From contig JADKIW010000001.1 of assembly GCA_016721115.1 (NCBI GenBank), positions 1,751,501 to 1,815,500 of the forward strand: DNA of 64,000 nt. The letters are read 5' to 3'. Made by a program: the position numbers and the translations under genes. Under the pieces are notes generated by a model, which was given only the letters and a program-made list of their open reading frames with translations, was not told the DNA's origin and ran no database searches. Below, one piece after another: positions 51,420 to 59,973 of this stretch (the stretch's first letter is position 1; every line of letters begins with the position of its first letter). The stretch comes from Candidatus Defluviilinea proxima. GTDB taxonomy: Bacteria; Chloroflexota; Anaerolineae; Anaerolineales; Villigracilaceae.

Positions 51420-54400
51420 ATGAAGAGAAGCAACTCCCCCCAGCAAATGGGTCTGCCACCCAAACAGGGTATGTATGACCCACAGTTCGAACACGATGCT
51501 TGTGGTTTGGGTATCGTGGTTAATATCAACGGTGAGAAGTCACATCGTATTCTCGAACAAGCTTTAACCGTTTTGGAGAACCTGACACATCGTGGTGCAC
51601 GAGGTACCGAGCCGAACACGGGCGATGGCGCAGGGATCGTCATTCAAACGCCTCACAAGTTTTTGAAGAAGAAAGCCGCGCGTCATAACTTTAGTATTCC
51701 TGAGTTGGGACAATATGGTGTGGGTATAGTCTTCCTGCCGCCTGATTCCAATCAACGCCGTGCCATCGAAGTACATTTCGAAAAGATCATTGCCGCTGAA
51801 GGACAGCGCGTGCTGGGCTGGCGTACGGTCAAGACGTACAATGCTGAGTTGGGTGAATCAGCCAAGCGGGCTGAGCCCAAAATGCGCATGATCTTTGTCG
51901 GCCGCAATCCGTCCATCATCGAAGATATGGATTTCGAGCGCAAGCTGTATGTGATCCGTCGTCGTGCTGAAAAAGAGATCCGTTATGGAGCTCAGTTTGA
52001 AGGCGGAAAATATTTCTACATCGCGAGCCTTTCGTACAAGACGCTCGTTTACAAAGGGATGCTTGTCTCTGACCAATTGAAGGGATACTTCCCTGATCTT
52101 TCTGACCCTGATATGGAAAGCGGGTTGGCTGTCGTCCATTCACGTTTTAGCACGAACACATTCCCAAGTTGGGAACGCGCCCATCCTTATCGGTATGTTT
52201 CCCATAACGGCGAGATCAATACTGTGCGTGGCAATGTCAATTGGTTGCGAGCGCAGGAAGAATACCTTGAGTCCAGTCTGTTTGGCAGTGAACTGAAAAA
52301 GGCCCTGCCCATCATGCAACCGGATGGCAGTGATACCGGCATGTTCGATAACTGTCTCGAATTATTGACCTTGTCCGGGCGTTCCCTGCCTCATGCCATG
52401 ATGATGATGATCCCTGAGCCGTGGTCACGTCACGAAACCATGCCTGACGACAAGCGTGCTTTCTATGAATTTCATGCCAACTTGATGGAGCCTTGGGATG
52501 GCCCTGCTGCGATGTGTTTCACTGACGGTGTGATGGTTGGTGCTTCGCTTGACCGTAACGGCTTACGCCCTGCGCGCTATTACGTGACTAAGGATGGTCA
52601 GGTCATCATGGCCTCAGAGGTGGGTGTGATCGATATCCCGGTTGAGAACGTGGCCTATAAAGGGCGCCTCAAGCCCGGACGCATGTTGCTGATCGATACC
52701 GGCGAAGGCCGCATCATCAGGGACGAAGAGATCAAACAGAAACTGGCATCTGAGCATCCGTATCGTGACTGGTTGAATAAATATCAGGTGACTCTTGAAG
52801 ACTTGCCCAAACCCAAAGCGGAACTTATTCCGCAGGCTGACCATGCGTCCGTAATGCAGCGACTCCAGGCGTTCGGATATACCGATGAAGATTTGAGTGT
52901 GATCCTGACTCCGATGGCAAAAGACGGGGTCGAACCGCTGGGATCGATGGGGAATGATGCGGCGCTGGCAGTCCTTTCTGATAAACCCAAACTACTTTAC
53001 AACTATTTCAAGCAGTTATTTGCACAGGTGACCAACCCGCCGATCGATGCGATCCGCGAGGAATTGGTTATCTCCACTGAGGTAATGGTCGGTGCGGAGA
53101 GCAACATGCTTGAGCCGACACCTCAAAGTTGTCACCAGATCCGTTTGGAGATCCCGTTGTTGACGAACGAGGATATGGCGAAGATCAACTATAGCAAGAT
53201 ACCGGGCTTTGCTTCTACCAAGTTGCCGATTCTGTTCCCGGCTGGTTCAGGTGGGGCAGGGCTTGAAAAAGCTCTGGAAAACATATTCAAGGCGGCTGAT
53301 GCGGCGATCGCGCGTGGCTTCAACCTCATCATCCTCTCAGACCGCGGCATGGATAAGGATAACACTCCCATCCCGGCATTGCTGGCTGTGGCAGGTATGC
53401 ACCATCACCTGATCCGTCAGGGCAAGCGTACACAGGTCGGTTTGATATTGGAAAGCGGTGAACCGCGTGAAGTACATCACTTTGCCGCACTCATCGGCTA
53501 TGGAGCCACGGCTATCAACCCGTATCTGGCTTATGAAGCAGTGGAAGACCTAGTCGCTCAAGGTGTGCTCAACGGCACCGAATCGAAAAAGGCTGTAAAG
53601 AACTATTTGAAAGCTGCTACCAAGGGCATTGTCAAGACACTCTCGAAGATGGGTATCTCGGCCATTCAAAGCTATTGCGGTGCACAGATCTTCGAAGCGA
53701 TTGGTATTCACCAGAGCGTGATCGATAAGTACTTTACATGGACTCCCTCACGCATCGGCGGTATTGACATTGACGTTATCGCGCAGGAAGCAGAGATGCG
53801 CCATAAACAGGGTTTTCCCAAACGTCCGATGGTTTCGAACGTCCTGCCGACAGGCGGCGAATATCAATGGCGGCGCGAGGGTGAGTATCATCTGTTCAAC
53901 CCGCAGACCATCCACAAATTACAGAAGGCTGTGCGTAACAACAGTTACACTGACTTCAAAGAATATTCGGCCTTGCTCAATGCCGAGGTCGCACAAAAAG
54001 GGACCTTGCGCGGCCTGTTCGAATTCAAGGATATGGGACGTTCCATTCCCCTTGAAGAAGTGGAATCGGTGGAAGACATTATGCGCCGTTTCAAGACGGG
54101 CGCGATGAGCTATGGTTCGATCAGTAAGGAAGCACACGAGGCGCTCGCCATTGCGATGAACCGCATTGGTGGTAAGAGCAACACCGGTGAAGGCGGTGAA
54201 GACCCGGAACGCTATACCCCAATGCCCAATGGCGATTCAAAGAACAGCGCCATCAAGCAGGTGGCTTCGGCGCGTTTCGGTGTGACCAGTGAATACCTGG
54301 TCAATGCGCAGGAGTTGCAGATCAAAATGGCGCAGGGAGCCAAGCCTGGTGAAGGTGGTCAACTGCCCGGACGTAAGGTCTACCCGTGGATCGCAAAGGT

Positions 54401-56045
54401 ACGTCATTCCACGCCCGGTGTAGGACTCATCTCACCTCCACCGCACCATGATATTTACTCAATCGAGGATCTGGCAGAATTGATCCATGACTTGAAGAAT
54501 GCCAATCACGAAGCACGCATCAGCGTCAAGCTGGTTTCAGAAGTAGGTATTGGAACCATCGCGGCTGGTGTAGCCAAAGCTCACGCGGATGTTGTGCTCG
54601 TCAGCGGTCACGATGGGGGAACGGGTGCTTCGCCTTATAGCAGTATCAAACACGCTGGTTTGCCATGGGAGTTGGGCCTCGCAGAGACGCACCAGACTTT
54701 GGTGATGAATAATTTGCGCGACCGCATCGTGGTTGAAACGGATGGCCAATTGAAGACCGGTCGTGATGTGGTCATTGCCGCATTGCTCGGTGCCGAAGAA
54801 TTTGGTTTTGCCACGGCTCCATTGGTTGCATTGGGCTGTATCATGATGCGCGTTTGTCATCTGGATACCTGCCCTGCAGGTGTCGCTACGCAGAACCCCG
54901 AACTTCGCAAGAGATTTGCCGGTGACCCTGCACACGTGGTCAACTTTATGCGTTTCATCGCAACTGAGATGCGCGAGATCATGGCACAACTTGGCTTCCG
55001 CACTGTGGACGAAATGGTCGGTCACTCTGACTTGTTGCAGATGAACAACGCAGTCACGCACTGGAAGTCCAAGGGACTCGATTTCTCCAGCCTGCTCTAT
55101 CAGCCTGATGTGGATGCGAGTGTCTCGCAGACCTGCAAGGTCAAACAGGATCATGGATTAGAGCGAACGTTGGATGCGAAAGTGTTACTCGATCTGTGCA
55201 AGCCTGCTTTGGAAAAGGGAGAACCTGTCCGCGCGGAAGTGCCGATACGCAACATTCATCGTTCGGTCGGTGTAAGGCTTGGGAGTGAAGTCACGCGTCG
55301 GTATGGCGCGGCAGGCTTACCCGACGATACGATCCGCTTGTCCTTTAAGGGATCAGCAGGCCAAAGCTTTGGAGCATTTATCCCGAAGGGAATCAGTCTC
55401 ATCCTGGAAGGTGATACGAACGATTACGTTGGCAAGGGACTTTCTGGCGGGAAGGTCGTTGTATATCCGCCCGCTGGTTCGACGTTTGTTGCGGAAGATA
55501 ACATCATCATTGGTAACGTGGCCTTCTATGGTGCGACAGGTGGTGAAGCCTATGTACGCGGGCGGGCAGGGGAGCGCTTCTGCGTGCGTAACAGCGGCAT
55601 GGAGGCAGTAGTCGAGGGTGTGGGCGATCATGGTTGTGAATACATGACTGGCGGACGAGTCGTTGTGCTGGGCGGTACCGGACGCAATTTTGCGGCGGGT
55701 ATGTCTGGCGGTATTGCCTATGTATTCGATGAAGAAGATGAACTGCCCTCCCGCTGTAACAAGGAGATGGTGAGTCTGCAAAAGTTGACCGATGCGTCTG
55801 AGATCGAATATGTGAAGGGCATGTTGCAACGACATGTAGCGGCTACACAAAGCGATTTCGCAAAACACATTCTGAGCAATTGGGAGGAAAGCCTGCCCAA
55901 GTTCGTTTGTGTATTGCCCAATGATTATGCCCGCATGATGCAGATGGTCAAGGAAGTGGAAGCATCTGGCCTGAGCGGTGAAGAGGCTCTGATGGCGGCG
56001 TTTGAGTTGAACACAAAAGATGTTGCCCGCGTCGGCGGTAATTAA
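51420..56045 (+). CDS. gltB: Glutamate synthase large subunit
   Basis: The 1541-residue protein makes glutamate from glutamine and 2-oxoglutarate. Domains in order are the class II glutaminase (catalytic Cys in DACGLGIVVNIN near residue 29, after a propeptide), a central domain (about 470-780), the FMN-binding synthase domain (about 830-1220) with GGEDPERY and SGHDGGTGASP, the [3Fe-4S] cysteines in CIMMRVCHLDTCPAG, and a C-terminal GXGXG helix domain. The start at 51420 has AAGG nine bases upstream; an ATG at 51411 is too close to it. Together with glnA it forms the GS-GOGAT cycle. Confidence 0.97.
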   Translation: MKRSNSPQQMGLPPKQGMYDPQFEHDACGLGIVVNINGEKSHRILEQALTVLENLTHRGARGTEPNTGDGAGIVIQTPHKFLKKKAARHNFSIPELGQYGVGIVFLPPDSNQRRAIEVHFEKIIAAEGQRVLGWRTVKTYNAELGESAKRAEPKMRMIFVGRNPSIIEDMDFERKLYVIRRRAEKEIRYGAQFEGGKYFYIASLSYKTLVYKGMLVSDQLKGYFPDLSDPDMESGLAVVHSRFSTNTFPSWERAHPYRYVSHNGEINTVRGNVNWLRAQEEYLESSLFGSELKKALPIMQPDGSDTGMFDNCLELLTLSGRSLPHAMMMMIPEPWSRHETMPDDKRAFYEFHANLMEPWDGPAAMCFTDGVMVGASLDRNGLRPARYYVTKDGQVIMASEVGVIDIPVENVAYKGRLKPGRMLLIDTGEGRIIRDEEIKQKLASEHPYRDWLNKYQVTLEDLPKPKAELIPQADHASVMQRLQAFGYTDEDLSVILTPMAKDGVEPLGSMGNDAALAVLSDKPKLLYNYFKQLFAQVTNPPIDAIREELVISTEVMVGAESNMLEPTPQSCHQIRLEIPLLTNEDMAKINYSKIPGFASTKLPILFPAGSGGAGLEKALENIFKAADAAIARGFNLIILSDRGMDKDNTPIPALLAVAGMHHHLIRQGKRTQVGLILESGEPREVHHFAALIGYGATAINPYLAYEAVEDLVAQGVLNGTESKKAVKNYLKAATKGIVKTLSKMGISAIQSYCGAQIFEAIGIHQSVIDKYFTWTPSRIGGIDIDVIAQEAEMRHKQGFPKRPMVSNVLPTGGEYQWRREGEYHLFNPQTIHKLQKAVRNNSYTDFKEYSALLNAEVAQKGTLRGLFEFKDMGRSIPLEEVESVEDIMRRFKTGAMSYGSISKEAHEALAIAMNRIGGKSNTGEGGEDPERYTPMPNGDSKNSAIKQVASARFGVTSEYLVNAQELQIKMAQGAKPGEGGQLPGRKVYPWIAKVRHSTPGVGLISPPPHHDIYSIEDLAELIHDLKNANHEARISVKLVSEVGIGTIAAGVAKAHADVVLVSGHDGGTGASPYSSIKHAGLPWELGLAETHQTLVMNNLRDRIVVETDGQLKTGRDVVIAALLGAEEFGFATAPLVALGCIMMRVCHLDTCPAGVATQNPELRKRFAGDPAHVVNFMRFIATEMREIMAQLGFRTVDEMVGHSDLLQMNNAVTHWKSKGLDFSSLLYQPDVDASVSQTCKVKQDHGLERTLDAKVLLDLCKPALEKGEPVRAEVPIRNIHRSVGVRLGSEVTRRYGAAGLPDDTIRLSFKGSAGQSFGAFIPKGISLILEGDTNDYVGKGLSGGKVVVYPPAGSTFVAEDNIIIGNVAFYGATGGEAYVRGRAGERFCVRNSGMEAVVEGVGDHGCEYMTGGRVVVLGGTGRNFAAGMSGGIAYVFDEEDELPSRCNKEMVSLQKLTDASEIEYVKGMLQRHVAATQSDFAKHILSNWEESLPKFVCVLPNDYARMMQMVKEVEASGLSGEEALMAAFELNTKDVARVGGN

Positions 56046-56051
56046 GACCCT

Positions 56052-56157
56052 TTAACCACAAAGGGCACAAAGATCACGAAGGAATTTTCTAAGCCCTTCC
56101 CTTTGTGTACTCACCTGCACTTGCGTGCTGGTGCAAGTGTCGTGTCCTTCGTGGTAA
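56052..56157. repeat. CACAAAGGGCAC-type inverted repeat between gltB and gltD
   Basis: ACCACAAAGGGCACAAAG and, inverted, CGTGTCCTTCGTGGT make the outer stem. A CACTTGC/GCAAGTG pair forms an inner one. The element resembles 31235-31304. Confidence 0.7.
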
Positions 56158-56178
56158 GTGCTTTATGGAGAATTAACA

Positions 56179-57687
56179 ATGGCGAAACCAACTGGATTTA
56201 TGGAATACCCCCGCGAACTCCCTGCTGACCGTACACCGGAGGAACGCATTAAGGATTGGAAGGAATTCCACCTGCATTTCGGCGATGAGAAATTACAGGT
56301 ACAGGCCGCGCGTTGTATGAACTGCGGCATTCCGTTCTGTCACACAGGCGGACTCATCAGCGGCATGGCTTCAGGCTGCCCGATCAACAACCTCATCCCT
56401 GAATGGAATGATCTTGTCTATCGCGGTTTGTGGAAGCAGGCATTGGATAGTTTGCTCAAGACAAATAACTTTCCCGAATTTACCGGGCGCGTATGCCCGG
56501 CCCCGTGTGAAGGTTCTTGTACGTTGGGCATCAATGCTCCTGCCGTAACCATCAAGACTGTCGAGCAAGCCATCATCGAAAAAGGATTTGAAGAAGGCTG
56601 GATCGTCCCAACCCCTCCCGCTGTTCGTACAGGAAAGCGGATCGCTGTTGTGGGTTCGGGTCCTGCTGGATTGGCCTGTGCTGATCAGCTTAACAAGGCG
56701 GGCCATTGGGTGACGGTGTTTGAGCGCGCCGATCGTATCGGTGGTTTACTTGAATATGGCATCCCCAATATGAAACTAGATAAGAAGGTCGTCCGCCGCC
56801 GTGTGGACTTGATGACCGCCGAGGGCATCAAATTCGTCACGAACATTGAGATCGGCAAGAATTACCCCGCCGATAAATTGCGTCAGGAATATGACGCGGT
56901 CATTCTGTGTTGCGGTGCTACCAAGCCTCGCAACCTTCCCATTGAAGGACGCGACCTCAAGGGCATTCACTATGCGGTTGAATTCCTGCATGCCAACACC
57001 AAGCACCTGCTTGACCGCAAGTACGGCGATACGCAAAGCTTTGGCTCATTCACTTATCCCTACGTCTCTGCCGAGGGCAAGGATGTGGTTGTCATCGGCG
57101 GTGGGGATACCGGCACCGACTGCGTGGGTACATCTCTGCGTCAGGGATGCAAGAGTTTGATGCAACTTGAGATCCTCAGCCGTCCTCCTGATGTGCGCCA
57201 GCCGAACAACCCCTGGCCTGAATGGCCCAAGGTCTACAACCTTGATTATGGACAGGAAGAATATAAAGCCATTTATGGAGATGACCCGCGCCAGTATCTT
57301 GTCACTGCCAAGTGTTTCATCGGTGATGAGAACGGCAATGTGAAAGAGATCGAAACTGTGGGTGTGGAATGGGTCAAGGATGAGAACGGACGCTTCGGCC
57401 CTCGCGAGATCCCGGGCACGAATCAAACCCGACCTGTACAACTGGTCCTGCTTGCTATGGGCTTTCTTGGCCCCGAAGATTCCGTCGCTGACGCGTTGGG
57501 CGTGGAACGTGATGAACGCAGTAACGTCAAGGCTGAGTATGGAAAATTCAACACCAACCTGCCGGGCGTTTTTTCCGCTGGCGATATGCGTCGCGGACAA
57601 AGCCTCGTGGTCTGGGCGATCAACGAAGGCCGCGGTGCCGCACGTGAATGTGACCGTTACCTGATGGGCGAAACGGTTCTGCCGTAA
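56179..57687 (+). CDS. gltD: Glutamate synthase small subunit
   Basis: The 502-residue subunit passes electrons from NADPH through FAD and iron-sulfur clusters to GltB. The N-terminal cysteines CMNCGIPFC and CPINNLIPEW, with VCPAPCEGSC, bind the [4Fe-4S] clusters. VVGSGPAGLACADQL and VIGGGDTGTDCVG are the two nucleotide-binding motifs, and FSAGDMRRGQSLVVWAI closes the FAD domain. The start at 56179 is preceded by GGAG at eight bases. Confidence 0.96.
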   Translation: MAKPTGFMEYPRELPADRTPEERIKDWKEFHLHFGDEKLQVQAARCMNCGIPFCHTGGLISGMASGCPINNLIPEWNDLVYRGLWKQALDSLLKTNNFPEFTGRVCPAPCEGSCTLGINAPAVTIKTVEQAIIEKGFEEGWIVPTPPAVRTGKRIAVVGSGPAGLACADQLNKAGHWVTVFERADRIGGLLEYGIPNMKLDKKVVRRRVDLMTAEGIKFVTNIEIGKNYPADKLRQEYDAVILCCGATKPRNLPIEGRDLKGIHYAVEFLHANTKHLLDRKYGDTQSFGSFTYPYVSAEGKDVVVIGGGDTGTDCVGTSLRQGCKSLMQLEILSRPPDVRQPNNPWPEWPKVYNLDYGQEEYKAIYGDDPRQYLVTAKCFIGDENGNVKEIETVGVEWVKDENGRFGPREIPGTNQTRPVQLVLLAMGFLGPEDSVADALGVERDERSNVKAEYGKFNTNLPGVFSAGDMRRGQSLVVWAINEGRGAARECDRYLMGETVLP

Positions 57688-57698
57688 GTAACAATGAG

Positions 57699-57736
57699 AG
57701 TGCGTCGCCCCACACAACATGGTGAGGCGACGCACT
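57699..57736 (+). terminator. Hairpin after gltD
   Basis: AGTGCGTCGCC (57699-57709) pairs with GGCGACGCACT (57726-57736), 11 base pairs, 12 bases after the gltD stop. The T-tract is weak, so it may be a partial terminator or an interspersed palindrome. Confidence 0.55.
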
Positions 57737-57754
57737 TGTAAGTCAGTAGGGAAT

Positions 57755-58333
57755 ATGTCTGAAGTACAGGAACTTTTTGTTATCTCTATTACCACGCGTG
57801 ATCGCGTTGGTATCATCCATGAAGTGACAAAGGCGATCAGTGAATTGGGTGGGAATATTGCCGATATTCGGCAAAGCATCTTGTGTGGATATTTCACCAT
57901 GATCTTGCTCGCCTCCTTCCCAAAAGGAACAACCCAGCGTTCAGTGGAAAGAAAGCTTGCCGAAGCAGATTCAAACAGCGAGTCCGTGATTGAGGCGATG
58001 GTCAGAAAAGTAGATGATGCCTCGCTCATCACGAGCACATCCATGCCTGAAACTGCCTATGTCCTCACAGCCACCGGTCATGACCGCATTGGCTTTGTGG
58101 CCACAATGACCTCCTTTTGCGTGAAGAACAACATCAATATCATCGACCTTTCGACCACGATCTCCGATGGCGCCTATGTGATGATCCTTGTCATTGACTT
58201 GAACCATATCACGTCGATCAGTGACATGCGCCGCGACCTGCAAACATTCTCGCAGGAAAACGGCATCAAGACTGTGCTCCAGCACTATGATATCTTCAAG
58301 GCAGTCAACGAGATCAGTTTGCCAATTCGATAA
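57755..58333 (+). CDS. Tandem ACT-domain protein
   Basis: The 192-residue protein consists of two ACT domains (about 5-85 and 100-180): LFVISITTRDRVGIIHEVTKAI with GGNIADIRQS, then YVLTATGHDRIGFVATMTSF with NNINIIDLST. This arrangement recalls GcvR and the UPF0237 proteins, which normally have one ACT domain. It lies 20 bases upstream of a UPF0210 gene; UPF0237 and UPF0210 genes are often adjacent in other bacteria. It probably binds a small amino acid and may control its neighbour. The start at 57755 follows AGGG. Confidence 0.8.
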   Translation: MSEVQELFVISITTRDRVGIIHEVTKAISELGGNIADIRQSILCGYFTMILLASFPKGTTQRSVERKLAEADSNSESVIEAMVRKVDDASLITSTSMPETAYVLTATGHDRIGFVATMTSFCVKNNINIIDLSTTISDGAYVMILVIDLNHITSISDMRRDLQTFSQENGIKTVLQHYDIFKAVNEISLPIR

Positions 58334-58353
58334 TCTGTATCAAGAAAGAACCC

Positions 58354-59733
58354 ATGATCCGAACCGAAGAAATTCTCAATACTGTGGATATGATCCAGAA
58401 GGAAAATCTGGATGTACGTGCTGTGACGATGGGCATCAGTTTGCTCGATTGTCATCGTTCAACCGTCGCAGAGACCTGTAAAGCGATCAAAGAAAAGATC
58501 AAACTGCATGCCGGGCGTTTGGTGGAAACCTGTGAAGCCGTCAGCGCGGAATACTCCATCCCTGTGGTGAACAAGCGCATTGCGGTTACGCCCATTGCAC
58601 ATATCGGCGCGGGATTTGATTCGGCGGGCTTTGTAGAAATTGCAAAAGCGCTCGATGAAGTTGCCACAGAAGTGGGTGTGGACTTTCTCGGCGGTTTCTC
58701 CGCAGACGTCTCAGGCGGGACCTCGGGCGGGGATCGCGAATTGATCCTTTCCATCCCTGAAGCATTGACGAACACACAGAAAGTCTGTGCTTCGATCAAT
58801 GTTGGTACAACTCGTTCGGGCATCAATATGGATGCGGTGGTCATGCTTGGGGTGACGGTCAAGGATCTGGCGGAACGAAGCAGTGATCAGGGCGGATTCG
58901 CCGCGGCGAAATTTGTCATCTTTACCAACCAGCCCGGTGACAATCCATTCATGGCCGGTGCCGTGCATGGGCTTGGTCAACCGGAAGTGGTCATCAATGT
59001 GGGCGTCAGCGGACCGGGCGTCATTGCGCGTGCGCTTGAACGAAGGATCGCGCAGGACGGCAGTGAGAACTTGGGACTGCATGACCTTGCGGATGAGATC
59101 AAGCGTACGACTTTCCGTGTGACGCGCAGTGGCGAGTTGATCGGGCGGCGTGTGGCAAAGGCGCTTGGCGTTCCGTTCGGTGTAGTGGACTTGTCGCTCG
59201 CGCCGACACCGAATGTTGGCGATAGTGTAGGTGAGATTATTCAGATATTGGGCGTGGATGCTGTTGGTGCGCCCGGCTCAACGGCGATCGTGGCTTTGTT
59301 GAATGATGCCGTGAAAAAAGGCGGCGCGTTCGCAAGTCAGAGTGTGGGTGGGTTGAGTGGCGCGTTCATCCCTGTGTGTGAGGATCAAGTATTGGCAAAT
59401 GCCGTGCGTGATGAAAGCCTTGTGTTGGAAAAACTTGAAGCGATGACCAGCGTTTGCTCGGTGGGCCTCGATATGATCGCCATCCCCGGCTCTGTGGATG
59501 CGGCTACGATCTCTGCCATCATCGCAGATGAGATGGCGATTGGCATGATCAACAACAAGACGACCGCGGTGCGTGTCATCCCTGTGCCCGGCAAGGAAGC
59601 GGGCGAGTTCGTTTCGTTCGGCGGTTTGTTTGGTGAGAGCGCAATTGCACCCGTGCGCAATGCAGGAAAGTCATCACGCTTTATTCAGTTTGCGGGGAAG
59701 ATCCCTGCGCCAATCCATAGCTTGAGAAATTAA
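58354..59733 (+). CDS. UPF0210 (DUF711/PFL) family protein
   Basis: The 459-residue protein shows the family's patterns throughout: VDMIQKENLDVRAVTMGISLLDC, RIAVTPIAHIGAG, LGGFSADVSGG, FTNQPGDNPFMAG, GVSGPGVIARAL and the C-terminal PAPIHSLRN. Its biochemical function is unknown; the fold is related to pyruvate-formate-lyase-like barrels without the radical glycine. The tandem ACT gene precedes it closely, so the pair form an operon, perhaps an amino-acid-controlled enzyme. It ends before the carA promoter. Confidence 0.85.
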   Translation: MIRTEEILNTVDMIQKENLDVRAVTMGISLLDCHRSTVAETCKAIKEKIKLHAGRLVETCEAVSAEYSIPVVNKRIAVTPIAHIGAGFDSAGFVEIAKALDEVATEVGVDFLGGFSADVSGGTSGGDRELILSIPEALTNTQKVCASINVGTTRSGINMDAVVMLGVTVKDLAERSSDQGGFAAAKFVIFTNQPGDNPFMAGAVHGLGQPEVVINVGVSGPGVIARALERRIAQDGSENLGLHDLADEIKRTTFRVTRSGELIGRRVAKALGVPFGVVDLSLAPTPNVGDSVGEIIQILGVDAVGAPGSTAIVALLNDAVKKGGAFASQSVGGLSGAFIPVCEDQVLANAVRDESLVLEKLEAMTSVCSVGLDMIAIPGSVDAATISAIIADEMAIGMINNKTTAVRVIPVPGKEAGEFVSFGGLFGESAIAPVRNAGKSSRFIQFAGKIPAPIHSLRN

Positions 59734-59758
59734 GGATAGGACTTGTTTGACATTTTCA

Positions 59759-59786
59759 TTGACATATTTTTTATGAATGGTAGAAT
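59759..59786 (+). promoter_or_regulatory. Promoter of the carAB operon
   Basis: TTGACA (59759-59764), a 16-base spacer and TAGAAT (59781-59786) match the lysine-operon promoter exactly in elements and spacing, and the following bases (ACCG-CCAA) are shared too. A second TTGACA lies 12 bases upstream. Confidence 0.8.
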
Positions 59787-59796
59787 ACCGCCCAAT

Positions 59797-59895
59797 ATGT
59801 CTACACACGTAATGCGTCGTACCCGTCGTGCAAAACTCGCCTTCCTCGAGAGGTTGGATGTTTTTGATTTGCCGCAGATGCAATGCATTGCATAA
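59797..59895 (+). CDS. Arginine-rich leader peptide of carAB
   Basis: A 32-codon frame starts ten bases after the -10 box. It contains the cluster RRTRRAK (CGT CGT ACC CGT CGT) at residues 7-13 and one more Arg at 19. It is followed by a terminator and then carA. Carbamoyl phosphate feeds arginine synthesis, so Arg-tRNA-dependent ribosome stalling is the natural reading. There is no Shine-Dalgarno sequence, as with the lysine leader. Confidence 0.68.
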   Translation: MSTHVMRRTRRAKLAFLERLDVFDLPQMQCIA

Positions 59896-59906
59896 ACTGA
59901 ATCACA

Positions 59907-59937
59907 AACAGCCCTCCCTTTCGGAGGGCTGTTTTTT
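59907..59937 (+). terminator. Attenuator terminator before carA
   Basis: AACAGCCCTCC and GGAGGGCTGTT form an 11-base-pair stem around a five-base loop and run into TTTTTT. It lies 12 bases after the leader stop and 36 bases before carA. Confidence 0.88.
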
Positions 59938-59973
59938 GTGTACGGCTCTGGCACTTTATTGAAAGGATCATGA

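Noticed and set aside
55378..55392. ATCCCGAAGGGAAT in gltB as a copy of the ATCCCGAAGGGAT repeat
   Set aside because: It codes for the conserved FIPKGISL segment of the GXGXG domain and has no partner copy, so chance is likelier.
57046..58044. 332-codon open frame on the minus strand across gltD and the ACT gene
   Set aside because: It is antisense to two well-supported genes, has no ribosome-binding site and its product shows no domain; it is a by-product of their codon use.
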